Assembly: GCF_012912105.1 (NCBI RefSeq)
Contig: NZ_QMEA01000085.1
Span: forward strand, 1-40,742
Direction: 5' to 3'
DNA: 40,742 nucleotides
Origin: Brasilonema sp. UFV-L1
GTDB taxonomy: Bacteria; Cyanobacteriota; Cyanobacteriia; Cyanobacteriales; Nostocaceae
Every line of letters begins with the position of its first letter. Position 1 is the stretch's first letter. Shown here in pieces: positions 7,977 through 17,586 of this stretch. Under the pieces are notes generated by a model, which saw only the letters and a list, made by a program, of their open reading frames with translations, was not told where the DNA came from and did not search any database. A program made the translations under genes and the position numbers.

Positions 7977-9013
7977 ATGATAATTTACGAGTTTAAAGTA
8001 AAAGGAAAAGAAAAGCAGTACAGAGCGATTGATGACGCCATTCGGACATCGCAGTTCATTCAAAATAAGTGTCTCAGATACTGGATGGATAACGGCAGGT
8101 GCTACAAGTCGGGAGACCCGCCCAACGCACTGCCTCACAAAAATAAGAGTTTGAATCGGTACGATTTAAATAAATATTGCGCTGTACTAGCTGCCGAATT
8201 TCCTTTTGCTAATGAACTCAATTCAATGGCTCGTCAATCTGCGGCGGAACGTGCTTGGAGTGCAATAGCGCGGTTTTACGATAACTGCAAAAAGAAAGTT
8301 AAGGGCAAGAAAGGTTTTCCAAAGTTTAAAAAACACTGCCGTTCTGTTGAATACAAAACTTCAGGATGGAAGCTATCAAATACCCGTAAAGCCATAACTT
8401 TCTCAGACAAAAAAGAAATAGGAATTTTGAAGTTAAAAGGAACCTATGACCTTAACTACTACGACATTAAGCAGATTAAGCGTGTCCGGTTGGTACGTCG
8501 TGCTGATGGGTATTATGCTCAGTTTGCAATCACAAAGCTAGAAATCGATATGCCCGGAAGCATTTAAGAGTAAGTAGGCAACGAAAAGAGTATTGCAAGC
8601 GTGTTGCATACTCCGTCATCCAATCTAACGATTTGGTAGCCTATGATAGCGCAGCGTGCCCGAAGGGCATAGACTTGAATGTGAAAGGCTTGGTACGTAA
8701 TCGTCATCTGGCTAAATCAATCAGTGATGCTGGCTGGTCAACTTTCCGGTCATGGTTAGAGTATTTTGGTCACAAGTATGGAAAGGTTACAGTTGCTGTG
8801 CCACCCCATAATACAAGTCAAAATTGCTCTAGCTGTGGAAAGAAAGTGAAGAAGTCTCTGTCTACAAGAACCCACGTTTGCTCACACTGCGGATATGTAG
8901 AAGACACAGATGTGAACGCAGCCATCAACATTTTGAGATTAGGACTCAGTACCGTGGGGCACACGGGAACTTACGCTTGGGAGCCAGCGCGTTGGGCGGC
9001 TCTGCCGACTTGA
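7977..9013 (+). pseudogene. tnpB: tnpB RNA-guided nuclease gene, broken
   Basis: The first frame (7977-8567, 196 residues, MIIYEFKVKGKEKQYRA) is the N-terminal part of TnpB. It stops after EIDMPGS. A second frame from about 8573 to 9013 resumes with SRQRKEYCKRVAYSVIQSND and continues to the zinc finger CSSCG...CSHCG and the RuvC-III motif DTDVNAAINI. Relative to an intact ~400-residue TnpB, about 60 codons are missing at the join, including the RuvC-I Asp. In addition a 24-bp mini-repeat (8647-8670) splits the RuvC-II YEDL motif. The nuclease must be inactive. TnpB is known to act with a right-end-derived RNA as a guided nuclease. Confidence 0.85.
8647..8670. repeat. 24-bp mini-repeat inserted in tnpB
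   Basis: The segment begins TAGCGCAGCGTG and ends GGGCAT. Removing it restores the expected codons for AYEDLNVKGL. It adds exactly eight codons in frame. A 24-base relative (21 of 24 identical) is at 15358-15381, and a third, in the opposite sense, is split by the ISAs1 insertion at 36.2/37.8 kb. Confidence 0.75.
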
Positions 9014-9122
9014 AGCGTCTGGCATGGAGATTTGCCCTCTTGGGCGGTTGGCGCGAGCCTGCTGTCTAATGGCGAGTCAACGAACCAAGAATCCCCGCGT
9101 CTAAAGACGCGGGGAGTGTCAA
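8880..9122 (+). ncRNA. possible reRNA/omegaRNA scaffold at the tnpB 3' end
   Basis: In IS200/IS605 elements the guide RNA overlaps the end of tnpB and finishes at the right-end hairpin, with the guide taken from flanking DNA. Here the tnpB tail and the hairpin at 9093-9114 are both intact, so the scaffold may still be present although the protein is broken. This is inferred from family knowledge; its 5' limit is not visible. Confidence 0.35.
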
Positions 9123-9356
9123 ACTCGTATTGGTGAGGCGGCGCAGTCTTGCAAATCTCCTCGATTAGCAACTGCAAAGTTAGTCAATTGGGAGTCATGA
9201 CCATTGACGAATTCCGCTGGAATTATGATTATTATAGGACTGACACACTATCTGCCACCAAACCCGGTTTCTTCGTTCGTATTTGGTTGCGAAACAGAAT
9301 AATTTTTGGTAAAAACCGGGTTACTTTTGCGTAAGTCCTGTATGAACTAATGACTA
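9123..9356. other. spacer with CCGGGTT inverted repeat
   Basis: No gene supported. At 9257-9322 the sequence ACCAAACCCGGTTT faces AAAAACCGGGTT over about 40 bases, another member of the palindromic family at 6402. The wecB start follows at 9357. Confidence 0.45.
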
Positions 9357-10463
9357 ATGACTAAAAAGCAAATTTATATTATTTTAGGTACTCGTCCGGA
9401 AGCAATCAAACTAGCTCCAGTTATTCAGGTTTTCCAAAACTCCTCAAGTTTTAACACCCAAGTTATTTTGACAGGACAGCATCGCGAGATGGTTGAACAA
9501 GTGATGCAACTGTTCAACCTCAAAGCTCATTATGACTTGGAGATTATGCAACCTAAGCAATCTCTAAGTGATATTACTTGTCGTAGTTTACGAGGTTTGG
9601 AAGAATTATTCCAACAGAATAAACCAGATTTAGTGATTGTGCAGGGAGATACAACTACGGCTTTTGTCGCAACTTTGGCTGCATTTTATCAAAAAATCCC
9701 TGTAGGACATGTAGAAGCTGGATTAAGGACAGATAACTTATTTAATCCTTATCCGGAAGAAGCTAATCGACGGCTGATTTCTCAACTGACTCAATTGCAC
9801 TTTGCGCCAACATCTTTAGCAGTAAAAAATCTGGAACGTTCTGGCGTTTTGGGCGAAATTCACCTGACAGGTAACACGGTGATTGATGCGTTATTAACTG
9901 TTGCTGCAAGTGTTCCTGCCTGTGATATATCTGGATTAGAATGGGAAAAATATCGTGTCCTGCTATCAACAGTTCACCGCCGTGAAAATTGGGGAGAACC
10001 ACTGCATGATATTGCTCAAGGGTTTTTATGGTTACTGGATAAGTTCCCTGATACAGCTTTGCTACTGCCATTGCATCGTAATCCTATAGTCAGAGAACCA
10101 TTGCAAGCAACATTGGGAAACCATCCCCGCGTTTTTCTTACCGAACCTTTAGATTATGCTGAATTGGTAGGAGCGATTATGCGATCGCATCTTTTACTAA
10201 CTGACTCTGGCGGTTTACAGGAAGAAGCACCCAGTCTTGGAAAACCAGTTTTGGTTTTAAGAGAAACAACTGAAAGACCTGAAGCAGTCACTGCAGGTAC
10301 TGCTAAACTAGTGGGAACTCAAAGTGAGAAAATCTTTGCGAGTGCAGCCCAATTGCTTTCTGATTCTACTGCTTATCAAGCAATGGCAAACGCAATTAAT
10401 CCCTTTGGAGATGGTCATGCAGCAAAGCGAATTTTGCAAATTGTACAAAATTATCTCTCATGA
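9357..10463 (+). CDS. wecB: UDP-N-acetylglucosamine 2-epimerase (non-hydrolysing)
   Basis: A 368-residue enzyme converting UDP-GlcNAc to UDP-ManNAc in the cytoplasm, a precursor for surface polysaccharide. Diagnostic stretches are ILGTRPEAIKLAPVI at 8-22, TGQHREMV, QGDTTTAFVATLAAF, VGHVEAGLRT, NPYPEEANRR and the C-terminal LLTDSGGLQEEAPSLGKPVLVLR with the TERPE motif. Length and motifs are standard. It converges on and overlaps by six bases the HldE-like gene. The next genes give no clear glycan cluster, so the final polymer is unknown. Confidence 0.95.
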   Translation: MTKKQIYIILGTRPEAIKLAPVIQVFQNSSSFNTQVILTGQHREMVEQVMQLFNLKAHYDLEIMQPKQSLSDITCRSLRGLEELFQQNKPDLVIVQGDTTTAFVATLAAFYQKIPVGHVEAGLRTDNLFNPYPEEANRRLISQLTQLHFAPTSLAVKNLERSGVLGEIHLTGNTVIDALLTVAASVPACDISGLEWEKYRVLLSTVHRRENWGEPLHDIAQGFLWLLDKFPDTALLLPLHRNPIVREPLQATLGNHPRVFLTEPLDYAELVGAIMRSHLLLTDSGGLQEEAPSLGKPVLVLRETTERPEAVTAGTAKLVGTQSEKIFASAAQLLSDSTAYQAMANAINPFGDGHAAKRILQIVQNYLS

Positions 10464-11582
10464 GTTATTTTTGCTTTGGGAAATCCGCTCAATTGTTTTA
10501 GTTGTGGAACGATTTTCTAAAAAGGGCAAAAATTCAATCACTCCACCGTATTCTTCTACTACAGGTGTTTCTGGCAAAGTTTCTTTTGTATAGTCACCTC
10601 CTTTGACGTAAATATTCGGTTGAAGCTTACGGATGAGGTGACTTGGGCTATCTTCTTCAAAGGGAATCAGATAGTCAACGCAACCTAAAGCGGCGAGAAC
10701 CTGAATGCGATCTTCCAAAGGGTTTATAGGACGAGTTGGTCCTTTCAGACTCCGGACGCTGTTGTCAGAATTAACACCAATAATCAGAATGTCGCCTAAC
10801 GCCTTGGCGCGTTGGAGATAGAAAACGTGCCCTGCATGAAGTATATCAAAACAGCCATTGGTGAAAACTATTTTACATCCTGCAATGCGATGGAAGGTAA
10901 CAAGGGCGAGGAGTTGCTCTAAGTCACAGATGTGTTTGTTGAAGGTGGAGAGTGGGGAATCAGAGGATGAAGCAGTTTTAACTTTTGTGACTTCTCTTGT
11001 TTGTTTTTCAACAAGAAAAATATGGGGGAAGTTTTGCTGAAGTTGTGCTATTATATGCCTCACTTTCTGTGTCACAATTCCATAGCCATAATCGCAAACA
11101 ATAACAGCATCACACTCGGTGAAATAGCTTTTGAGTTGATTAATGAGAGTTTGTTCTGTGCAAGAGTCAATAATATCAGTGCTGCCAGAATCTATTGTTA
11201 TTAATAATTGTGATTCTACCGAAACTCTTTGCCTGGTTAGTGTTTTTCTAGTTGTGTGAGTTAGCAGATAACTTGTCGTGATTCCGCTTTCTTCTAGGAT
11301 TTGCCGCAATGAGTGCCCTTCCAAGTCTTCACCAATCACTGAGAGCAATATCACTTGACTACCAAGATTTTTGAAAGAGAAAGCAATCTCTGCTGCACCA
11401 CCTGGAATTTGTTTACGGTCATTGACTGTTACTATTGGTGCAAGTGATTCAATCTTACCAAGATTTTCTCCTTGCAAATGACAATCAAGCATCGCTTCGC
11501 CAATCACGATCACTTGAGGACGAGTGATACCTTTTGCAACAAAAGCACTCCATATTTCACTTATTTGTAAATCTGGCTTCAC
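10458..11582 (-). CDS. HldE-like protein: truncated PfkB-type kinase domain fused to nucleotidyltransferase
   Basis: A 374-residue protein from GTG 11582. Residues ~23-195 resemble the N-terminal part of the PfkB/heptose-7-phosphate kinase domain (VIVIGEAMLD, IPGGAAEIAFSFKNLG, CDYGYGIV). The ATP-binding C-terminal lobe with its GAGD motif is absent. Residues 236-370 form a full cytidylyltransferase-type domain with TNGCFDILHAGH at 241-252, LKGPTRPINPLEDR, YVKGGDY and ENRSTTK. HldE of ~477 residues makes ADP-heptose from heptose 7-phosphate through both domains. Here only the adenylyl/nucleotidyl transfer half looks functional. The frame is open across the join, so this is an in-frame deletion or a natural subfamily, not an obvious frameshift. 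Confidence 0.8.
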   Translation of the reverse strand: MKPDLQISEIWSAFVAKGITRPQVIVIGEAMLDCHLQGENLGKIESLAPIVTVNDRKQIPGGAAEIAFSFKNLGSQVILLSVIGEDLEGHSLRQILEESGITTSYLLTHTTRKTLTRQRVSVESQLLITIDSGSTDIIDSCTEQTLINQLKSYFTECDAVIVCDYGYGIVTQKVRHIIAQLQQNFPHIFLVEKQTREVTKVKTASSSDSPLSTFNKHICDLEQLLALVTFHRIAGCKIVFTNGCFDILHAGHVFYLQRAKALGDILIIGVNSDNSVRSLKGPTRPINPLEDRIQVLAALGCVDYLIPFEEDSPSHLIRKLQPNIYVKGGDYTKETLPETPVVEEYGGVIEFLPFLENRSTTKTIERISQSKNNS

Positions 11583-12016
11583 CTAGTTTACTCCATTTCA
11601 TACTCCCTGCTTCTTTATGATATTGCTGGCGAATTGGAAGAAGGTTTTTTGCTCCGTTACATAACACCTGCTCAAAGCTGCTCACAACTAGACTTTTCTA
11701 TACAACAAGATGACTGGTACTAATTGCAGAGCTTGAGTTTCGGTTATTTCCTGCAACAGGACTGGCGGTGTCGGCACTCACCAGTCCACAGGCTAGCATC
11801 GTCCGGGGGAAAACCTGCACAAAACGCGCAATCCTCTACGGGTACTCGTTCTGCGCTCCACGATAAATCGTGAAATGCGCCAAATCAAGCAGTTTATTAG
11901 AAGTAATTGTCGATTAATACTAAAAATCCAGCCTTGTTTGGCAAGGATTGCGCGTTTTGTGTAGATAAGTGCGTCGTCTACGCCAAGTCTATATTGCATA
12001 ACTTTGTTATCCAGCT
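11583..12016. other. gene-free spacer with a MITE
   Basis: No coding frame is supported. The right two thirds hold the 144-bp element with 18-bp terminal repeats listed separately. The left third contains the upstream region of the HldE-like gene with no clear promoter. Confidence 0.5.
11818..11961. mobile_element. 144-bp MITE-like element with perfect 18-bp terminal inverted repeats
   Basis: Arms CACAAAACGCGCAATCCT (11818-11835) and AGGATTGCGCGTTTTGTG (11944-11961) are exact complements. The interior carries ACGGGTACTCGT, whose complement ACGAGTACCCGT lies in the loop of the hairpin at 15100-15177, so the two elements may share history. It contains no gene. No target duplication could be confirmed by eye. 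Confidence 0.7.
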
Positions 12017-13714
<1,698 letters not shown>

Positions 13715-14001
13715 AGTTAAATGCAATCTATTATCAGCAACTTGGGTAGATTAAAACATTTACAAGAAAATGTCAATTAGGCTATTATGATCATGAATAA
13801 CTTTAATATAAAGTGAAATGTAAATTACATTTGGAATTTCTAAAAATTAGAAAAATTTACGTCAATCATAGAGAAACAACGTTTGACACAGATTTTCGTT
13901 CGATATTGGTTTTCATCTCTTGAATTTATATTGAGAACTTATATCAGTTGCCGGAGAAAATCTGATAATCTAACAAAATTAGTGGCTTGAGAGAATAGTA
14001 C
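13715..14001. promoter_or_regulatory. divergent tonB / exbB promoter region
   Basis: A 287-bp AT-rich gap between divergent genes. An iron-responsive (Fur) operator would be expected here. I see only AT-rich stretches such as AATTTCTAAAAATTAGAAAA and GATAATCTAACAAAATTA, neither convincing enough to mark as a site. Confidence 0.3.
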
Positions 14002-14655
14002 ATGGCGATTAAAAATTTGTTTGAGGCAGGCGGTGTGGTGATGTGGCCGCTGCTGGCGTTCTCTGTACTGGCAGTTGCTTTGATTATCGAGCGCGTTAGA
14101 TTTTGGATAAAAATTAATACTCGGCATAACCGCGTCGTAAGAGAGGTGTTGAACCTTTACCGTCGCGACAATGTTGTTGGTGCAATGGATACATTGCATA
14201 AAAATGCAGATTTACCTATTGCACGGATTTTTCTAACGGCTTTAGAACTTGAGGAACCAACTCCAGAAGAATTCCGTTTGGCATTAGAAAGTGAAGCACA
14301 AGCCGAGATACCTTTGCTCAAGCGCTTTCAGAACCTGTTTGATACAATCATCTCTCTTGCACCACTGTTGGGACTTCTGGGAACTGTTTTGGGATTGATT
14401 GTCTCTTTTGCCTCACTCAACATTGGTGATGTCGGAGGTTCTAAAACAGCAGGTGTGACGGCTGGTATTAGTGAAGCGTTGGTTTCTACTGCATCAGGAT
14501 TAGTTGTTGCTATTTTTGTACTCCTATTTGCCAACACATTCCGGGGACTTTACCAGCGCCAAATTGCGCTCATTCAGGAGTATGGCGGACAGTTAGAATT
14601 ACTTTATCGCCGTCGCTATGAACGAGGAGACAAGACTTATGCGTCTGCAAGATGA
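14002..14655 (+). CDS. exbB: MotA/TolQ/ExbB proton channel protein
   Basis: A 217-residue inner-membrane protein. The first helix is at ~12-31 (GVVMWPLLAFSVLAVALIIERV) and two further helices at ~110-135 and ~155-178, giving the ExbB three-helix topology. The conserved segment FDTIISLAPLLGLLGTVLGLI and the block GISEALVSTASGLVVAIF are the ExbB/TolQ signature. With ExbD it forms the proton-driven stator that powers TonB. The start at ATG 14002 precedes the first helix. It overlaps exbD by 17 bases, showing translational coupling, and is divergent from the tonB gene. Confidence 0.9.
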   Translation: MAIKNLFEAGGVVMWPLLAFSVLAVALIIERVRFWIKINTRHNRVVREVLNLYRRDNVVGAMDTLHKNADLPIARIFLTALELEEPTPEEFRLALESEAQAEIPLLKRFQNLFDTIISLAPLLGLLGTVLGLIVSFASLNIGDVGGSKTAGVTAGISEALVSTASGLVVAIFVLLFANTFRGLYQRQIALIQEYGGQLELLYRRRYERGDKTYASAR

Positions 14656-15040
14656 ACCAGATATACCTGCACAGATTAATATTGTGCCAATGATTGATGT
14701 GATATTTGCGATATTAACGTTTTTTATCATGTCAACGCTGTTTTTAACACGGTCAGAAGGGTTACCAGTCAACTTACCCAAAGCGGCGACAGGACAAGCA
14801 GAACGCCCAGCACAAGTCACAGTGACAATCGATAAGAGTGGGAAAATGTTCTTGGATAAGCAGTTAATTAGTCTAGAACAGTTGGAAAACGGTGTGCGAC
14901 AAAAAGTTCAACCGCAACAACAAATGATGGTTGTGATCAATGCAGATGAAGGGGTGAATCACGGTCAAGTGGTGGCGGTGATGGATTTAGTGCGGCGAGT
15001 GGAGGGAGCAAAATTAGCGATCGCCACCCAAAAACCATAG
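14639..15040 (+). CDS. exbD: ExbD/TolR biopolymer transport protein
   Basis: A 133-residue protein from ATG 14639, chosen because GAGGAG lies about ten bases upstream and the protein then begins MRLQDEPDIPAQINIVPMID; an in-frame ATG at 14618 would add seven residues. A single membrane helix (VIFAILTFFIMSTLFL) carries the conserved Asp of PMIDVIF, which takes part in proton passage. The rest (LPVNLPKAATG...VVINADEGVNHGQVV) is the periplasmic ExbD domain. It overlaps exbB and completes the TonB-ExbBD set. Confidence 0.9.
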   Translation: MRLQDEPDIPAQINIVPMIDVIFAILTFFIMSTLFLTRSEGLPVNLPKAATGQAERPAQVTVTIDKSGKMFLDKQLISLEQLENGVRQKVQPQQQMMVVINADEGVNHGQVVAVMDLVRRVEGAKLAIATQKP

Positions 15041-15099
15041 TTATAGAGGGTAGGTTGAAAACCCTGTGCTTTTAAGCCTGGGCGGGGGTCTTACACGTA

Positions 15100-15177
15100 A
15101 AAATTTTGGGCAGCCTTTGTTTCGTTAATTAGTGTTCCAAGACGAGTACCCGTTCTAATAAGGCTGCCCAAAATTTT
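15100..15177. repeat. 78-bp hairpin with perfect 18-bp arms
   Basis: AAAATTTTGGGCAGCCTT and its exact complement flank 42 bases. A diverged copy in opposite orientation is found at 36112-36180 plus 37855 onward, split by an ISAs1 insertion. In both, TTACACGTAA-type sequence and GGGACAATGCGTCGGA border the hairpin. Confidence 0.7.
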
Positions 15178-15357
15178 CGGGGACAATGCGTCGGATGAAA
15201 ACCACGACGCAGAATTAATTCTGCTGTAAAGACAAATTTTAGTCTAAAATAATGTTTCAGTCAGCGGTGGGACGCGTCGTTGACTTTAAACTAAATTGCC
15301 TGCGGAGACGGTGAGACCAGCGCTGCGGGAGGGAAACCCTCCGCAGGCGACTGGCGT

Positions 15358-15381
15358 TAGCGCAGCGTGACCGCAGGTCAT
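15358..15381. repeat. 24-bp mini-repeat, second copy
   Basis: Begins TAGCGCAGCGTG and ends AGGTCAT; identical at 21 of 24 bases to the segment inside tnpB at 8647-8670. Confidence 0.65.
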
Positions 15382-15522
15382 CCCCGGAGGGTCTGACGGG
15401 GATTGGCAACAATCTAGTTAAGAGTCTAAGAAACAGGAATTAGGATGAAGATGTATGGCTTTAGCCTACATCGTAATATCCTTTAAGAATCTCCTAGACT
15501 TTAGTCAGGAGAGTACGTCAAT

Positions 15523-15773
15523 TGTACATCTACAATGAAATCACACAAAGGTGCGCTCTTGCGCACCTTATTTCGCCTGACTTAATGAGAATATAAATCA
15601 TAAAGAACGCATATTTTATCAAGTTCGGATGAAGTGATTAAGCGAACTTGATATTATTTATTTTACATCGGTCGGTTTAGGCATAATCATACCCATCCTT
15701 AGGATAAACTGGCGTTATAGTTAAGATTTTGTTATTTGTGACTGAACATTTAAATAAGACAAATCAAGTGTAT
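15523..15773. other. spacer with two hairpins
   Basis: No gene. The hairpin AAGGTGCGC-TCTT-GCGCACCTT at 15548-15569 and the pair ATCAAGTTCG/CGAACTTGAT at 15618-15652 are visible. Either could end transcripts from the minus-strand LCP gene. Confidence 0.5.
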
Positions 15774-17210
15774 TTAGGGATTCTCGTCTGTATAAAGTAG
15801 ATATTCATCTGTGTTTATCTGCGGTTGTTGAACTTTTTGATGTATTGTACTCAATTGAAAACCGCTATCTTGTTGGTCCAACCAATCCTTACCCAACACA
15901 ATAGTGATGTGCGAGTCGAGGTAAGGAGTATTTGGCACTTGAACTTCACCAAATCCCAAAATATTACGAATTGCTTCGGCACTTGCGCTATCTGTTTGTT
16001 GGGCAACAATCTTAGTGACATCGACAGACTCACTCCAAGAGTTAGACACATAAACGTTGGTGTAACCAGCTTGTTGTAATTTTGTGATGAAATCTTGCAC
16101 ACTGGTGCGATCGCTAAGAGTAGTATCTTGAATATCTATTTGTAAAGTACTTGGCGAGGATGCTTGTGATGTCTGAACTGGCTCTAAATCAAAACGTTCG
16201 GTCATCATAGCTGTGATGCGATCGCTATCTGGTATCCAATAACTAGCATCAAGTTCTCCTTTCTGGCTATATCTACCTGGGAGCATAAACATCTCTACAT
16301 TATTTGAGCCATTGTTTTGCATTCCAAAGCCTGCGAGTGTCATCAATTCTTCAACTGTCAAATTCGTATCAATGTGGGATTGAATGACTTTAATAATTTC
16401 TGGTAATCGTCCTATAAGACTTGGATTAAGAGTTTGTTCGATAAGTGACTTGGTAACCATTTGCTGTCGTTGAACTCGACCAATATCCCCAAGCCCATCA
16501 TGACGGTAGCGTAACAGTTGTAATGTTTTGTCGCCATTAAGATGCTGCTTTCCAGCTTTCAAATTGATGTATAAATGCTGGGAATCATCTTGATACTTCA
16601 TATCTTTCGGGACATCAACCGTCACTCCTCCCAAAGCATCTATCAGCTTACTAACTCCTAAAACGTTAATCCGCACATATCGGTCTATTTCAACTCCTCC
16701 TAGCAATTGACTGACAGTCTTGGCACTTAAAGCAAGTCCACCTTGAATATTGGCGGCATTAATTTTTTTAACACCATGATCTTCAGTATAAACACGAGTA
16801 TCTCTTGGAATAGAAAGCATGATGATTTTTTTCTTTTCTGGATCAAATCTCAGCAAAAGCATGACATCCGAAAGACCGTTAAAGGAGTTTACCTGGGGTA
16901 GGTATTTTAGATTTTTAGTTTTTTTAGGAGAACTTTGAATATCTGATGAGAGGACACTCATTCCCATAACTAAAACATTTACGGGGCGAGTTAACTCAGA
17001 AAATTGTGGTCCTTGCCCAGAAATGCGCTCGTTATCAAACACAGCCGCCTCCTGTGGACTCAATTCTGCTTGCATTAAAGGTCTACTAGTTAAAGAATGT
17101 GTCAACAGTTCTCCTGCTGTTACTAAAATAATTGCAACTCCGGTTAAACCCAGCCACAACCCCAGCCAACCTTTTGTGTTATTCTTATGAGAAGGATGAT
17201 TTTCTGTCAC
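15774..17210 (-). CDS. LytR-CpsA-Psr (LCP) family protein
   Basis: 478 residues from a GTG codon. A membrane helix at ~17-34 anchors the protein with its catalytic part outside. The LCP domain covers ~75-255, with NVLVMGMS, SDVMLLLR, SIPRDTRV at 133-140 and RYRHDGLGDIGRVQRQQ at 234-250. These Arg and Asp residues bind the polyprenyl pyrophosphate and metal in known members. A LytR C-terminal domain follows at ~353-450. LCP enzymes transfer glycan chains from a lipid carrier to the cell wall. In cyanobacteria several paralogues exist and their targets are mostly unknown. It stands alone, with a repeat-rich gap on both sides. Confidence 0.9.
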   Translation of the reverse strand: MTENHPSHKNNTKGWLGLWLGLTGVAIILVTAGELLTHSLTSRPLMQAELSPQEAAVFDNERISGQGPQFSELTRPVNVLVMGMSVLSSDIQSSPKKTKNLKYLPQVNSFNGLSDVMLLLRFDPEKKKIIMLSIPRDTRVYTEDHGVKKINAANIQGGLALSAKTVSQLLGGVEIDRYVRINVLGVSKLIDALGGVTVDVPKDMKYQDDSQHLYINLKAGKQHLNGDKTLQLLRYRHDGLGDIGRVQRQQMVTKSLIEQTLNPSLIGRLPEIIKVIQSHIDTNLTVEELMTLAGFGMQNNGSNNVEMFMLPGRYSQKGELDASYWIPDSDRITAMMTERFDLEPVQTSQASSPSTLQIDIQDTTLSDRTSVQDFITKLQQAGYTNVYVSNSWSESVDVTKIVAQQTDSASAEAIRNILGFGEVQVPNTPYLDSHITIVLGKDWLDQQDSGFQLSTIHQKVQQPQINTDEYLLYTDENP

Positions 17211-17586
17211 AGAAGTTTTTTGAGCAGTTACTAGTTGATTTGTACTAACTGAAAATATTCCGATAAATTTATAGAGTTAAAGTAGGTCATCAAACTATTT
17301 CTATCTATATTTTTATCGTTAATCGTCTTTTCTTTGTACTGTCTTAGGGTAGGAATAACAGAAAAGTAAAAAAGTATCTTTTTTAGCAAAAAAAGAAAAT
17401 ACTTGATAGCAATTGATTTGTACTGAATTCTGATTAAAAATTTTCACAGAACCTTACAGTACACAGTACACAGTAAGAGCGTGAAAAATTAATAACTGAT
17501 AACTGATAACTGATAACTGATAACTGTCAAAAGCTGTGCTGTTTAGACACTCTATTCAGTACCCAGAATGATTTGAGTAGAGAGTA
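17211..17586. other. AT-rich spacer with heptamer repeats
   Basis: No gene. It contains the upstream region of the LCP gene, an ACAGTACACAGTACACAGTA run near 17456-17475 and five ATAACTG heptamers at 17492-17526. Confidence 0.5.
17492..17526. repeat. five tandem ATAACTG heptamers
   Basis: A short tandemly repeated repetitive (STRR) heptamer run of the kind known from heterocyst-forming cyanobacteria. Confidence 0.85.

Larger units (their letters stand above)
7807..9122 (+). mobile_element. IS200/IS605-type tnpB-only element (degenerate)
   Basis: The left end starts at TTATAAGGGG and contains a hairpin (around 7832-7860) and GGATGAAGACCAC. The right end is the hairpin CCCCGCGTC-TAAA-GACGCGGGG at 9093-9114 followed by AGTGTCAA. 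Between them lies a single tnpB-like gene and no tnpA, the layout of tnpB-only elements mobilised in trans. Other copies of the left end are at 86-155 and 15041, and other right ends at 15485-15522, 35202 and 35461. The exact boundaries are inferred from these comparisons. Confidence 0.75.
15041..15522 (+). mobile_element. non-autonomous IS200/IS605-like element (PATE-like)
   Basis: It begins TTATAGAGGGTAGG and GAAAACCC like the left end at 7807, contains GGATGAAAACCACGACGCAG, and ends with the right-end-type hairpin CTCCTAGACTTTAGTCAGGAG (15491-15511) and AGTACGTCAA. No transposase or tnpB frame lies within. The interior holds an 18-bp-arm hairpin at 15100-15177, a GCCTGCGGAG/CTCCGCAGGC pair at 15298-15348 and a 24-bp mini-repeat at 15358-15381. 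I read it as a decayed or passenger element mobilised by an IS200-type TnpA elsewhere. Confidence 0.6.

Noticed and set aside
8878-9069. Short open frames at the end of tnpB and past it
   Set aside because: They overlap the tnpB zinc-finger frame and the right end; no similarity or ribosome site.
9149-9334. 61-codon plus-strand frame before wecB
   Set aside because: It runs through the CCGGGTT palindromic repeat and has no family resemblance.
13715-14001. A Fur box between tonB and exbB
   Set aside because: Only loose AT-rich resemblance; no site with two matching half-sites.
17492-17526. Short tandem repeats as a CRISPR array
   Set aside because: Heptamers follow each other without spacers; no cas genes are nearby.
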